Shown piece after piece: positions 1 through 8,989 of a stretch of 64,000 nucleotides of DNA (within the stretch, counting starts at the first letter, position 1; each line of letters begins with the position of its first letter). The stretch is from UBA685 sp002299005 (GTDB lineage: Bacteria > Pseudomonadota > Alphaproteobacteria > Puniceispirillales > Puniceispirillaceae): NCBI GenBank assembly GCA_963966775.1, contig CAXAAH010000001.1, positions 62,001-126,000 of the forward strand. Reading direction: 5' to 3'. Under the pieces are notes generated by a model. The model was not told the DNA's origin. It was given only the letters and a program-made list of their open reading frames with translations, and searched no databases. The position numbers and the translations under genes are program-made.

Positions 1-1617
1 CAAGAGCGTGCCATCACCGACATCAATGCCGGCAAGGCTGGCGTAACGCAATGTGGCGGCTGATGAAATCTCAGCACTGCCGCCATTGTTGTCGCCATTA
101 CCGTTTGCCGATAAAGAGCCTAGGAAGGTTGTTTCAACATCTGACCAGATGATAGCTGTGCCGCCTGCGCCATTGGCAGATGAGACGTTGATATGCGTGC
201 CATTATTCAAAAATGTCTTTGATGCATTTGGCAGGGCAGGTGTGTCAGGCCATCTTGTCACAAAGCTATCAATATAGCTTTGGGTGAAATCTAACTCCTT
301 GCCGCCCTGAAACGCGCCGCCAATCCGTACGCGCCCCCCAGCATTCGTGCCGCTTGCATCATAGCCCCCGCTTAGCGCGCGCAAATCAGTGGCAGTGACA
401 TCTATCAGCCCGCCATCACCATTAGATGCGCTGGCATCATAGCTACCAGAGGACATCAGATTTGTATCGGCCGTAACACTGATTGTGCCCCCTGACGTAC
501 CGCCAGAGGCGTTTAGCTCTGAGGCCGCGCTCTCAGTGATGCGTCCTGCTTGAACAGAGATGGTGCCGCCATCGCCTATGGTTGCGCTGGCATCTATCGT
601 GCCGCTTAAGCTTGTGAGGTTTGAGGCGGTAAGCGTGATTGTGCCACCCGCATTTGTGCCTGCGGCTGAGAGGGTGCCGCCGACAGAGATTATCTTGCCT
701 GTGATATTAATATCACCGCCATTATTGGCATCTATCTCAGCATCTTGGTCAATGATGATGGCGCTATCGCCTGAGAGGATAATACGCCCATCTTGCATAG
801 AGGCGCCTCTGGCTCTGACAAGGCCGCCAATATTGACCGATTGCGCAATCACATCAGAGGCCGCTTTGGTGGTCATTTGGATAAGGCCGCCATCAGCGCT
901 CAGCGTGCCTTGCTGGTCAATCAGGCTATCAGTGCCTGCCAAATTACCAGATACGCTCTCAAGCAACGCGCTATCAGCTGAATAGCTTAACAGCCCATCG
1001 CCATAAAAATCGATAGAGACCTGATTGGCCGCGCTGAGGGCAATTGTGCCAAGCCTGGCTGTGATAACCCCATTATTGACAATATGCGGGGCAAGCAAGG
1101 CGGCAATACCGCCGTCTCTTAGCGCGATATTACCATTATTGATGATGCTGGCAGTGCCGCCCGAAAATGACAAATCACCTGTGCTTGTCATAATCTCATC
1201 AGCCGCTATGTCATGCGTGGTCGCAAGAAAGGCGGCGGCATCAATGACGCTGTCTTGTCCGAAAATAACGCCATTGCCATTGATGATTAATAGACGGCCT
1301 GTGGCATTAATCTGGCCTAATATCTGCGAGGGGTCTGTGCCGATAACCTTATTGGCAGTCACAGCATCAGCCGATGGTTGGATGAAATCAACACGCTCGC
1401 TTGCGCCAACTGAAAAACCATCCCATTCAATAAAAGCGCGCTCAGATGACTGGTTGATAGTCACATGACCCGTGCCTTCACCTGTGATGCTAGCCTGGCC
1501 ATTTGTCACGTTTGGATTGGTGGGGTTGGCAAAGGCGTATTGTGGCACAAATGGCTGTGCTGTCAGCATTAGGGCCAGACTTAACCGACCAATGGCGTGA
1601 AAACGCGTATTTACCAA
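1..1617 (-). CDS. Filamentous haemagglutinin-like secreted protein (TpsA type), N-terminal part
   Basis: The reverse strand is open from the upstream stop near 1690 to the window edge, so the gene is cut at its 3' end (at least 539 codons). The N-terminus reads as a signal peptide (basic start, LSLALMLTA core, AFA cleavage site). It is followed by a two-partner-secretion domain with the hallmark NGNGVIFGQDSVIDAAAFLA, close to the family motif NPNGIIFG. After that come many Gly/Asn/Ser-rich beta-helix repeats of the GTITIS...IDASG kind. Such proteins are exported by a TpsB outer-membrane transporter and act as adhesins or toxins; no partner gene is visible. The start is uncertain: TTG at 1617 gives the best signal peptide, TTG 1647 and ATG 1569 are alternatives. 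Forward-strand ORFs here are shadows. Confidence 0.8.
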   Translation of the reverse strand, partial: MVNTRFHAIGRLSLALMLTAQPFVPQYAFANPTNPNVTNGQASITGEGTGHVTINQSSERAFIEWDGFSVGASERVDFIQPSADAVTANKVIGTDPSQILGQINATGRLLIINGNGVIFGQDSVIDAAAFLATTHDIAADEIMTSTGDLSFSGGTASIINNGNIALRDGGIAALLAPHIVNNGVITARLGTIALSAANQVSIDFYGDGLLSYSADSALLESVSGNLAGTDSLIDQQGTLSADGGLIQMTTKAASDVIAQSVNIGGLVRARGASMQDGRIILSGDSAIIIDQDAEIDANNGGDINITGKIISVGGTLSAAGTNAGGTITLTASNLTSLSGTIDASATIGDGGTISVQAGRITESAASELNASGGTSGGTISVTADTNLMSSGSYDASASNGDGGLIDVTATDLRALSGGYDASGTNAGGRVRIGGAFQGGKELDFTQSYIDSFVTRWPDTPALPNASKTFLNNGTHINVSSANGAGGTAIIWSDVETTFLGSLSANGNGDNNGGSAEISSAATLRYASLAGIDVGDGTLL

Positions 1618-1877
1618 AGCACTAAAATAACACCAAAAAACGATCAAATCAGGGGCGAGAAAAACGCACTTTTCACGACCATTAGACTCTAAGGGTTATT
1701 ATAGCGCGAATCGAGAAATTTTTAAATAAGAAAATTTTTAAGCAAAAAGGATATTATCCAAAAGAATCAATGCTCTTGATGATTGTGTTAAATGATTAAC
1801 ATCACTTATGCTAGGCTGATGTTTGTTATGCTAAATTTTGGTGAGTATCTTTTACGCAAAAAGGATGGCCATAAATC

Positions 1878-2330
1878 ATGATTGCACAGATGAATTATTC
1901 AACCGCATTAGCGCCGCTTGATAGCCCTATTATGGCTGAGTTTATGGCAGGTTTGGATCGGATAAACGCGCTGGCAGAAGCCTCTGACGGCTTTATTTGG
2001 CGCCTCAAGGATGAGAGCGGTAATGCCACCTCTATCGATGTGATGAGCGATCCAAAATCGGTGCTGAATGTAACTGTTTGGGCGTCGGTTGAGGCACTTT
2101 ATGACTTCGCTTATCGGAGCGATCATCATTATTTTATCAAGCATCGAGAACGCTGGTTTGTGCCATCTGCCAAGCGCTCTATGGCTTTGTGGAATTTGGG
2201 TGAGGGCGCGCCGATGCCATCTGTGGAAGAGGCCTTTGCACGCTTGCGTCACCTAGAAGAACAGGGCCCTAGCAGATTTGCTTTTGACTGGAAGGGCGCG
2301 CGTGCTTTTGCCGATAAAGACGCGGTATAA
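1878..2330 (+). CDS. DUF3291 domain-containing protein
   Basis: A 150-residue soluble protein with no signal peptide. The layout fits DUF3291: an opening like IAQMNYSTALAPLDSP, then INALAEASDGFIWRL, a central SVLNVTVWASVEAL, and a C-terminal PSVEEAFARLRHLEEQGPS. The family looks like a ferredoxin-fold, monooxygenase-like small domain, but its function is not established. It is transcribed alone, divergent from the haemagglutinin-like gene and convergent with the EamA gene, with only 10 bases between the two stops. Family call by sequence pattern; role unknown. Confidence 0.8.
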   Translation: MIAQMNYSTALAPLDSPIMAEFMAGLDRINALAEASDGFIWRLKDESGNATSIDVMSDPKSVLNVTVWASVEALYDFAYRSDHHYFIKHRERWFVPSAKRSMALWNLGEGAPMPSVEEAFARLRHLEEQGPSRFAFDWKGARAFADKDAV

Positions 2331-2340
2331 TATCAACGCT

Positions 2341-3207
2341 CTATTTTGCGCGTATCATCAAAATATTGCCGCATACCACCAATATCACACCAATAATCGC
2401 CGCCGCTGTCCAGATATAGCCTTCAACCGCGGTGGAGATGAGCAGGGCAAAAATCGGGAAGATGATCGTCACATACCCCGCCTTGCCAGCCCCTATCTTG
2501 CCCACAAGTGTTAGGTAGCAAGAAAAGGCCAAGACGGATGAGAAAACAGCAAGCCATAAAAGGCCGCCCAAATAAGGCAATGTCAGGGCAGGGCTGAGGT
2601 CATGACCTTTGATAAGGCTGTAGACTAACAGCAAAATTGCACCATATAACATGCCCCAGCTGGCGGCCGATAACACGCCAATGCCGCGCTTTTGCAATGA
2701 TTGCGAGATGATATTGCCAGTTGAGAAAAACAGCGTGCCTGTGATGCAAAGCAACAGACCAGTTAAGCCTCCCTCGCCAGCGGTAATTTCGGGCAAGAAG
2801 ACAAGCCCTACGCCTGATAGGCCAATGATTGAGGCCGTGAGCTGAAACAGAGGCGGACGCTTTCTATCTTTTAAGGCGGTCAGCAGAATATTTATCAGTG
2901 AGGCGGTGGCAAAAGCCACTGCCAAAAGGCCTGAGGCGACATAAAGCGAGCCATAGTAAAAGAGCGTGAAATTCGTGCTAAATAGGCAAATGCCGAGACC
3001 CACAAAGGCCAGATGGTAGCGCGCCTCAAACCGAAAGCCTTGGCCGCCACGCACCGCCAAGAACGCCATCAAGGGCGTCGCAATCAGAAAGCGATGAAAG
3101 ACACCCACCTCTGGCACGACCGCCATCGCCTGCCATGTGAGCGGTATCCAACTGGTTGACCAGCTGAAAATCACCATCGCATATAAAAATAGCGGCGAGC
3201 CTAGCAT
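2341..3207 (-). CDS. EamA/DMT-superfamily permease
   Basis: A 288-residue membrane protein with about ten hydrophobic segments arranged as two repeats of five, as in the drug/metabolite transporter superfamily. Landmarks are the N-terminal FSWSTSWIPLTWQA segment, the FHRFLIATPLMAFLA helix, and a C-terminal FPIFALLISTAVEGYIW followed by GVILVVCGNILMIR. It probably exports a small metabolite or amino acid across the inner membrane; the substrate cannot be read from sequence. The ABC exporter pair lies upstream on the same strand, about 43 bases away, so cotranscription is possible. Confidence 0.8.
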   Translation of the reverse strand: MLGSPLFLYAMVIFSWSTSWIPLTWQAMAVVPEVGVFHRFLIATPLMAFLAVRGGQGFRFEARYHLAFVGLGICLFSTNFTLFYYGSLYVASGLLAVAFATASLINILLTALKDRKRPPLFQLTASIIGLSGVGLVFLPEITAGEGGLTGLLLCITGTLFFSTGNIISQSLQKRGIGVLSAASWGMLYGAILLLVYSLIKGHDLSPALTLPYLGGLLWLAVFSSVLAFSCYLTLVGKIGAGKAGYVTIIFPIFALLISTAVEGYIWTAAAIIGVILVVCGNILMIRAK

Positions 3208-3250
3208 TTATGTTCTCACTTTATGGGGTTTGAAAGCGATAGCGGTATCG

Positions 3251-4012
3251 CTATTGTTTGAGCCGATAGCCTGTCGCGAATATGCGATAGATGATGAAGA
3301 TGTTCACAATCATAAAGACGATAATCGCCGCGACACTTATCACGACATCCACATCTGCTGTGCCAAAAAATGACCAGCGGAACATGGAAATCAAATAAAC
3401 CACGGGGTTAAAAAGTGTCACTGTCTGCCAGAATGGTGGCAACATCGAAATTGAATAAAAGCTGCCGCCAAGGAAGACAAGCGGTGTAATCACAAGCATT
3501 GGCACAAGGTTTAATTGCTCAAAATTACGCGCCAAAATGCCAATGATAAAGCCAAAAAGCGCAAAGCTGATACAGGTTATGGCAAGGAAAATCACCATCC
3601 ATAAAGGGTGCGCAATATGAAAATCAACAAATAAGGTTGCGGTCGCCAAGATGATCATGCCAATCGCAAAAGCCTTGGTCGCCGCCGCGCCAACATAGCC
3701 GCAGATGATCTCTGCGGTGGTCACAGGCGCTGATAGAATCTCATAAACTGTGCCAATGAATTTCGGGAAATAGATGCCCGTTGACCCGTTGGTGATGGCC
3801 TGCATAAGCACAGATAACATAATCAGGCCAGGGATGATGAAGGCCCCATAAGAGACATCATCGATGGTCTGAATACGTGAGCCAATCGCCGATCCAAAGA
3901 CGATGAAATAAAGGCTGGTCGTCAAAACAGGCGAGAGGATGGACTGCACCAATGTTCTGAATGTGCGGTTCATCTCAAATAAATAGATGGTCTTTATCGC
4001 TTGATAATTCAT
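3251..4012 (-). CDS. ABC-2 type transporter permease
   Basis: A 253-residue integral membrane protein with six predicted helices and the ABC-2 membrane domain. It opens with a cytoplasmic FEMNRTFRTLVQSILSPVL segment and carries the family's central GLIMLSVLMQAITNGSTG region, close to E. coli YadH. It forms the channel of an exporter driven by the ATPase encoded just upstream: its ATG overlaps the ATPase stop codon (ATGA), a sign of translational coupling. The exported substrate is unknown; lipids or polysaccharides are typical for this subfamily. Confidence 0.88.
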   Translation of the reverse strand: MNYQAIKTIYLFEMNRTFRTLVQSILSPVLTTSLYFIVFGSAIGSRIQTIDDVSYGAFIIPGLIMLSVLMQAITNGSTGIYFPKFIGTVYEILSAPVTTAEIICGYVGAAATKAFAIGMIILATATLFVDFHIAHPLWMVIFLAITCISFALFGFIIGILARNFEQLNLVPMLVITPLVFLGGSFYSISMLPPFWQTVTLFNPVVYLISMFRWSFFGTADVDVVISVAAIIVFMIVNIFIIYRIFATGYRLKQ

Positions 4013-4959
4013 GATGAGGCCTTCTCATTATTGTCATCTTCATCCTTATGAACAAGACTGACAAAAATCTCTTCCAAAGAGCTTGTATGTGTTTGCAAAT
4101 CTTTCAAGCGCATTCCAGCGTCGCTTAGATGTGAGAGCAGGTTGGTAATGCCTGTACGCTCTTGTTTTGCATCATAGCTATAGGTCAGTTTCAGCCCATC
4201 ATCAGAGAGTGATAATGCCAGGTCCGCAAGGCCAGCTGGTATTTCTTTTGCCGCTTCTTGCAATTCGATAATCAGCTCTTTCTTGCCCAAGCGTGCCATC
4301 AAATCTGCTTTTTCTTCGACCAACAAGATATCGCCATGATTGATGATGGCAACACGGTCTGCGACCTCTTCTGCCTCTTCAATATAATGGGTGGTCAAGA
4401 TGATGGTCACACCTTGCTCTTTTAACTCTTCGACAAGCCGCCACATATCATTGCGTAATTCGACATCAACACCCGCTGAAGGCTCATCAAGGAACAGTAA
4501 TTTTGGCGAATGACTCAGAGCTTTTGCGATCATCACGCGGCGTTTCATACCGCCTGATAGCGCCATGTTGCGCGTGTCACGCTTGTCCCATAGAGACAGG
4601 CGGCGCAAGGTTTTTTCAATATGTGCCTCATCAGGCGCAAGACCAAATAGGCCGCGCGATAGGCGCACAGTGGTAATCACCTTCTCAAACGGCTCAAGCA
4701 TAATTTCTTGCGGCACGAGCGAGATTTGACGACGTGCTTCAAGGGGCTGTTTCACCACATCATAGCCGCCAACTGTGATGGTGCCAGATGTGATGTTGGT
4801 TAGCCCGCATGTCGCTGAAATAAGGGAGGTTTTCCCCGCGCCATTCGGGCCAAGTAGGGCGAGGATTTCACCTTCGCGCACTTCCAAATCAACTGATTTC
4901 AAAGCTTGAAACCCGTTCTCATAGCTTTTCGTCAAAGCATTTATCTTTAATAGAGACAT
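4009..4959 (-). CDS. ABC transporter ATP-binding protein (ABC-2 exporter)
   Basis: A 316-residue nucleotide-binding subunit. Walker A is GPNGAGKT (about residues 37-44), the signature is ALSGGMKRR (about 133-141), and Walker B is LLFLDEP (about 152-158), followed by a switch histidine in LTTHYIEEAEE. The last 90 residues form the extra C-terminal domain common in YadG/CcmA-like exporters. I start at ATG 4959 (MSLLKI), which has AAAGAGA upstream and fits the family N-terminus, rather than the longer frame to 4995. It overlaps the permease gene by four bases. The region upstream holds four 14-bp tandem repeats. Confidence 0.9.
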   Translation of the reverse strand: MSLLKINALTKSYENGFQALKSVDLEVREGEILALLGPNGAGKTSLISATCGLTNITSGTITVGGYDVVKQPLEARRQISLVPQEIMLEPFEKVITTVRLSRGLFGLAPDEAHIEKTLRRLSLWDKRDTRNMALSGGMKRRVMIAKALSHSPKLLFLDEPSAGVDVELRNDMWRLVEELKEQGVTIILTTHYIEEAEEVADRVAIINHGDILLVEEKADLMARLGKKELIIELQEAAKEIPAGLADLALSLSDDGLKLTYSYDAKQERTGITNLLSHLSDAGMRLKDLQTHTSSLEEIFVSLVHKDEDDNNEKASS

Positions 4960-5022
4960 GAAATTCTCTTTATCCTTTATTGATGTTGGCAACAATCACT
5001 TCGGCACAAATGGCCCCCAGTA

Positions 5023-5078
5023 GATGAGGGGGTGCAGATGAGGGGTTGCACATCAGGCGTTACACATGAGGCGTTGCA
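5023..5078. repeat. Four 14-bp imperfect tandem repeats
   Basis: Four adjacent units at 5023-5036, 5037-5050, 5051-5064 and 5065-5078 follow the pattern (G/C)AT(G/C)AGGSGTTGCA. Neighbouring units differ at one to four positions. They lie in the 159-base gap between the tautomerase gene and the ABC ATPase gene, both on the reverse strand. A short inverted repeat, CCCCT-ATT-AGGGG, lies at 5097-5109 beside them. This could be a multi-copy operator or a slippage tract; no regulator is identified. Confidence 0.75.
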
Positions 5079-5118
5079 GGTTTTGATGATATCACACCCC
5101 TATTAGGGGCGAGAAGTG

Positions 5119-5310
5119 TTATTTCCCTCTGTCGGAAATAAGCTCTGCGCCAATCGCCCAATCATCTGCGTCAATTTCGGTGATAATGACATTGATAGAT
5201 GATTTGTTGCCGCCACAGGTTTCAACAAAATCATCTGTCAATTTTTCTGCCAAGGCCCTTTTTTGCTCAACCGTCCGCCCTTTGAGCATTTCCACACGGA
5301 TAATCGGCAC
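5119..5310 (-). CDS. 4-oxalocrotonate tautomerase-family protein
   Basis: A 63-residue protein of the small tautomerase family, which acts on keto/enol forms of 2-oxoacids. Starting at GTG 5310 gives an N-terminus that, after Met removal, exposes the catalytic Pro (PIIRVEML). AAGGA precedes it at a fitting distance. Counting from that Pro, Arg-11 (LKGRT) and Trp-50 (DDWAIG) match 4-OT, but position 39, an arginine in classical 4-OT, is Asn (SSINVII). It begins four bases after the aldehyde dehydrogenase stop, so the two are an operon. This resembles aromatic-degradation gene pairs, though the substrate may differ. Confidence 0.82.
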   Translation of the reverse strand: MPIIRVEMLKGRTVEQKRALAEKLTDDFVETCGGNKSSINVIITEIDADDWAIGAELISDRGK

Positions 5311-5314
5311 AGGG

Positions 5315-6757
5315 CTAGTCCTTCCAGCCTGAGATGGCTTTGACTTCCATGAAATCAATGATGCCCCAGACACCGCCCTCACGACCATTGCCAGAGGCTT
5401 TCATGCCGCCAAAAGGTGACATGCGCGCACGGCCCTTGCCATTAATTTCTACCATGCCAGAGCGCAGATTTTTCGCCACACGCTTGCATGTCTCAGCATC
5501 TTGGCTTTGGATATAATTGGTCAACCCGTAAATTGTGTCATTGGCAATCTCAATCGCTTCTTCTTCGGTGTCAAACGGCAAAATAGACAGAACAGGGCCA
5601 AAGATTTCTTCGCGCGCGATCGTCATATCATTATTGACGCCTGCAAAAACTGTGGGCTTCACAAAATAGCCATCTTCGAGCCCCTCAGGCTTGCCAAGAC
5701 CGCCGGCAACCAATTCTGCGCCTTCTTCAATCCCTTTGGCAATCAGCGCTTGGATTTTGTCATATTGCACATCACTGACAACCGGGCCAATATGACGCCC
5801 TGATTTTTCGGCATAATCAGGCTGTATCATCTCGGCAACTGCCTTGGCTGTCTCAACCGCTTCTTCATAGCGGCTGCGGCTCACAAGCATTCTGGTCGGG
5901 GCATTACAAGATTGGCCGGTATTGTTAAAACAGCTAATCGCACCGCGCTTGACCGCTTTTTCATCGGCATCATCAAAGATGATATTCGCGCCCTTGCCGC
6001 CAAGCTCAAGGTGAACACGCTTAAGGGTCTTGGCCGCATTTTCCGAGATAGCTTGGCCGGCTCTTGTGGAGCCTGTGAAAGAGATCATATCAATGTCTTT
6101 ATGGCCTGATAGTAGCGTGCCAATGCCCGCCCCATCGCCATGCACCATGTTAAAGACGCCCGCCGGTGTGCCAGCCTCATGCATGATCTTGGCAAAAATT
6201 TGCGACGATAGAGGCGCAATTTCAGATGGCTTTAAGACCATTGTGCAACCAGCCAAAAGGGCAGGGATCACCTTCAATGTGACCTGATTCATTGGCCAAT
6301 TCCACGGCGTGATAAGACCCACCACACCAATCGGCTCATGGGTGATAAGATCATCTGGTGCATGCCCGCCAAGGCTTCCTTCAAATTCAAAATCTTCAAT
6401 CGCCATAAGGAAGTTTTCAATATGCCATGTGCCAGCTGTCACTTGCGCGCTTGTCGCATAATCAATTGGTGCCCCCATCTCGGTTGAGATGGCAAGGGCC
6501 AATTCTTCGCTATGCGCCTTATAGGCTGTCAAAATACGCTCAACCAGTGCGATGCGCTCTTGCTTAGTGGTTTGTGACCACATAGCATAGGCCGCCTTTG
6601 CCGCCGCAACAGCTGCCTCACCATCCTTTGCGCCGCCAAGTGTGACAGTCGCGCAAGGCGTGTGATGCGAGGGGTTCATGACAGGCACATCTGTGCCATC
6701 AATAGAGTTTGTAAACGCGCCGTTAATATAAAATTCGCGGGTATTTGGAAGTGCCAT
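5315..6757 (-). CDS. NAD(P)-dependent aldehyde dehydrogenase
   Basis: A 480-residue member of the aldehyde dehydrogenase superfamily, oxidising an aldehyde to the acid with NAD(P)+. Visible landmarks are TPWNWPMNQ (about 150-158), FTGSTRAGQ in the cofactor fold (about 227), the general base Glu in LELGGKGAN (about 251), and the catalytic Cys in GQSCNAP (284). ATG 6757 matches the family N-terminus; the frame extends upstream but without family similarity. It is followed directly by a small tautomerase gene. The aldehyde substrate cannot be assigned from sequence alone. Confidence 0.9.
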   Translation of the reverse strand: MALPNTREFYINGAFTNSIDGTDVPVMNPSHHTPCATVTLGGAKDGEAAVAAAKAAYAMWSQTTKQERIALVERILTAYKAHSEELALAISTEMGAPIDYATSAQVTAGTWHIENFLMAIEDFEFEGSLGGHAPDDLITHEPIGVVGLITPWNWPMNQVTLKVIPALLAGCTMVLKPSEIAPLSSQIFAKIMHEAGTPAGVFNMVHGDGAGIGTLLSGHKDIDMISFTGSTRAGQAISENAAKTLKRVHLELGGKGANIIFDDADEKAVKRGAISCFNNTGQSCNAPTRMLVSRSRYEEAVETAKAVAEMIQPDYAEKSGRHIGPVVSDVQYDKIQALIAKGIEEGAELVAGGLGKPEGLEDGYFVKPTVFAGVNNDMTIAREEIFGPVLSILPFDTEEEAIEIANDTIYGLTNYIQSQDAETCKRVAKNLRSGMVEINGKGRARMSPFGGMKASGNGREGGVWGIIDFMEVKAISGWKD

Positions 6758-7035
6758 ATCTATTGCCCTTTTATGTTGTACATGTCTGGTCACGCATAAG
6801 CGTTGCTAAGCCATCATCGGCGCGGCCTGACATGTTGCGGTTCAGAGTCAAAATTCATATCACATTTAATCAGTTTTCAGTCAAAAAGATTATCAGTTCC
6901 TAGTGATTTTTTATCTTATCGCCAATTCAGCAAAACGCTGTCTTGACATGTCTTGAAATCGGCTCATTGTTAGGGATGGCGTCACAGAGATTTATGACAG
7001 CCATCTTTGTTAACATCAGCGCAAAAGAGATAATC

Positions 7036-7413
7036 ATGACAAAATCAGCAGCAGCCTATCTAGAACAAGCAAACAGCCTTGTGCCACGCCTTTCGGTCGA
7101 GGACGCCATTGCCAAACATGGTGGTGATAATGTGGTCATCATTGATGTGCGTGATGGCAAAGCGATTGACCAGTCAGGCACAATTGCCGGCGCGCTTCGC
7201 ATCCCGCGCGGCTTTATTGAATTTGCCGCTGATGAGACAACCCCTCATTACAATGACTCCCTTAGCAAAGATAAAGAGATTTTGCTTGTTTGTGGTGCCG
7301 GTGGCATGGCGGCGCTAACAGGGCGCACATTGTTAGAGATGGGGTATGAGAGCGTCCATAATATTGGTGGCTTTGGTGATTGGAAAGAGGCTGGCGGGCC
7401 TGTTGAAGGCTAA
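7036..7413 (+). CDS. Rhodanese-like sulfurtransferase
   Basis: A 125-residue single rhodanese domain. It contains the VVIIDVRDGKAIDQSGTI segment, the active-site loop with catalytic Cys in LLVCGAGGMAAL, and the terminal GGFGDWKEAGGP that closes the fold. ATG 7036 follows AAAGAGA; the frame runs further upstream without similarity. These proteins move sulfane sulfur to an acceptor. The gene lies 27 bases upstream of the MttB-family gene in the same direction and is probably cotranscribed with it, an unusual pairing for a methyltransferase locus. Confidence 0.88.
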   Translation: MTKSAAAYLEQANSLVPRLSVEDAIAKHGGDNVVIIDVRDGKAIDQSGTIAGALRIPRGFIEFAADETTPHYNDSLSKDKEILLVCGAGGMAALTGRTLLEMGYESVHNIGGFGDWKEAGGPVEG

Positions 7414-7440
7414 TCGGCTGATTAACTATAAGAGACTATC

Positions 7441-8985
7441 ATGGTTCGAAGGAATGCAAGACGTCGCTCTGGCGGCGATAGTGCGGGCACGGGCGGGGCG
7501 CCGGCAATATCTCAATTGCCGCGTCGCTCATTGCAGAATAATTTGGGCACGCTCAGCCCTTTGTCGATGGAACAAATCCAAGAGATTGACCATCGTTCCA
7601 AAAAGCTGATTGCGCATTATGGCCTTGAGGTTATGTGCCCTATCGCGCGTGGCTATTACCGTGATGCGGGGGCTGATGTGGATGAGGTAAGCGAAATTGT
7701 CCGCATTGATGAGGCGCTTTTAACCAAGCTTATCAGCACAGTGCCGCACCATTTTACGCTTCATAGCTATAATGAGGCGCAGAAAATCACCGTTGGCGGT
7801 AATCATATTAATTTTGGCATGGTCTCAGGCCCGCCAAATGTCCATGATATGATAAAGGGGCGGCGCGCGGGTAATTTTGAGGATTACCAAAACTTTATTA
7901 AATTAGGGCAATCCTTTAACTGCTTGCATTTCTTTGGCAATCAGACGTTAAGCCCCTCTGATTTGCCGGTAAATACGCGCCATCTTGATACGAATTTAGC
8001 GAATTTCAAGCTCACAGATAAGCCGTTCCTGTCAATGTCCATTGGTGAGACAAGAGTGATGGATGCGGCCCATATGATGGCCATTGCGCGTGGCTGTGAA
8101 ATTGAAGATTTGGCAGATGCGCCGGCGGTTATGACGAATATCTCGATTAATAGCCCGCGTAAATTTGATGCTGAAATGTCTTCGGCCCTTATCGCGCTTG
8201 CAAAGATTGCTCAGCCTGTGGTCATCACACCTTTTACCCTTATGGGGGCAATGACACCGGCAAGCTTGGCAGGGGCGTTACTGCAACAAAATGCTGAGGC
8301 GCTTTTTGCGATGGCCCTATCGCAGATAGTCCGCAAAGGTGCGCCTGTGGTCTATGGCGGTTTTACCTCAAATGTCGATATGAAATCAGGGGCGCCTGCT
8401 TTTGGTACGCCAGAGAATAGCCTTGCCAATATGGCAGGTGGTCAACTGGCGCGTTATTATAATGTGCCTTACCGTACTTCGGCTTGTTCAGCGTCAAATT
8501 GTGTTGATGCGCAAGGGGTATGGGAGACGCAGATGGCGCTGTGGGGCGCGGTGCAAGGGCATGGCAATATGATTTATCATGCCGCGGGCTGGCAAGAAGG
8601 GGGGCTTGTGGCCTCTTATGAAAAGCTGGTGGTGGATTGTGAAATGTTGCAAGCCATGAGCCAGATGTTGATGCCTTTGTCATTCGAAGATGATGATTAT
8701 GGGCTTGAAGCGCATGATGAGGTCAATCCCGGCGGGCATTTCTTTGGGGCGTCTCATACAATGTCGCGCTATCAGACCGCCTTTTATGAGCCGTTCCTAT
8801 CTGATTGGACAAATTATGAAGGCTGGGTTGAAAAGGGCGCAAAAGACACCACCCAAAGAGCAACAGAGATTTGGCAAAAGATGCTGGCAGAGTATCAAGC
8901 ACCCGCATTAGCGCCGGATAAAATAGAGGCTTTGGAAGCCTATGTGGCCAAGCGTCGTCAAGAAATTGGCACGGCAGAGATTTAA
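7441..8985 (+). CDS. MttB-family (trimethylamine methyltransferase-like) protein
   Basis: A 514-residue protein of the MttB family, TIM-barrel enzymes that move a methyl group from a quaternary or tertiary amine to a corrinoid protein. The arginine-rich N-terminus (MVRRNARRR), then LSMEQIQEIDHRSKKL, and the C-terminal GAVQGHGNMIYHAAGWQEGGL segment are family-typical. The frame holds no internal TAG, so it is a non-pyrrolysine homologue. Such homologues include glycine betaine and other betaine methyltransferases. No corrinoid protein or activase lies nearby. It sits between a rhodanese gene and a glutamine amidotransferase gene in one operon. Substrate not determined. Confidence 0.88.
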   Translation: MVRRNARRRSGGDSAGTGGAPAISQLPRRSLQNNLGTLSPLSMEQIQEIDHRSKKLIAHYGLEVMCPIARGYYRDAGADVDEVSEIVRIDEALLTKLISTVPHHFTLHSYNEAQKITVGGNHINFGMVSGPPNVHDMIKGRRAGNFEDYQNFIKLGQSFNCLHFFGNQTLSPSDLPVNTRHLDTNLANFKLTDKPFLSMSIGETRVMDAAHMMAIARGCEIEDLADAPAVMTNISINSPRKFDAEMSSALIALAKIAQPVVITPFTLMGAMTPASLAGALLQQNAEALFAMALSQIVRKGAPVVYGGFTSNVDMKSGAPAFGTPENSLANMAGGQLARYYNVPYRTSACSASNCVDAQGVWETQMALWGAVQGHGNMIYHAAGWQEGGLVASYEKLVVDCEMLQAMSQMLMPLSFEDDDYGLEAHDEVNPGGHFFGASHTMSRYQTAFYEPFLSDWTNYEGWVEKGAKDTTQRATEIWQKMLAEYQAPALAPDKIEALEAYVAKRRQEIGTAEI

Positions 8986-8989
8986 GAAG

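Noticed and set aside
560..1468. Long forward-strand ORFs (560-985, 1025-1468) as genes
   Set aside because: They lie opposite the haemagglutinin-like gene, which has a clear TPS motif; the forward products are low-complexity mirror frames.
5023..5078. CRISPR array
   Set aside because: Units are 14 bp, contiguous, without spacers, and no cas gene is present.
7441..8985. Pyrrolysine-containing MttB
   Set aside because: The frame is continuous for 514 codons with no in-frame TAG.
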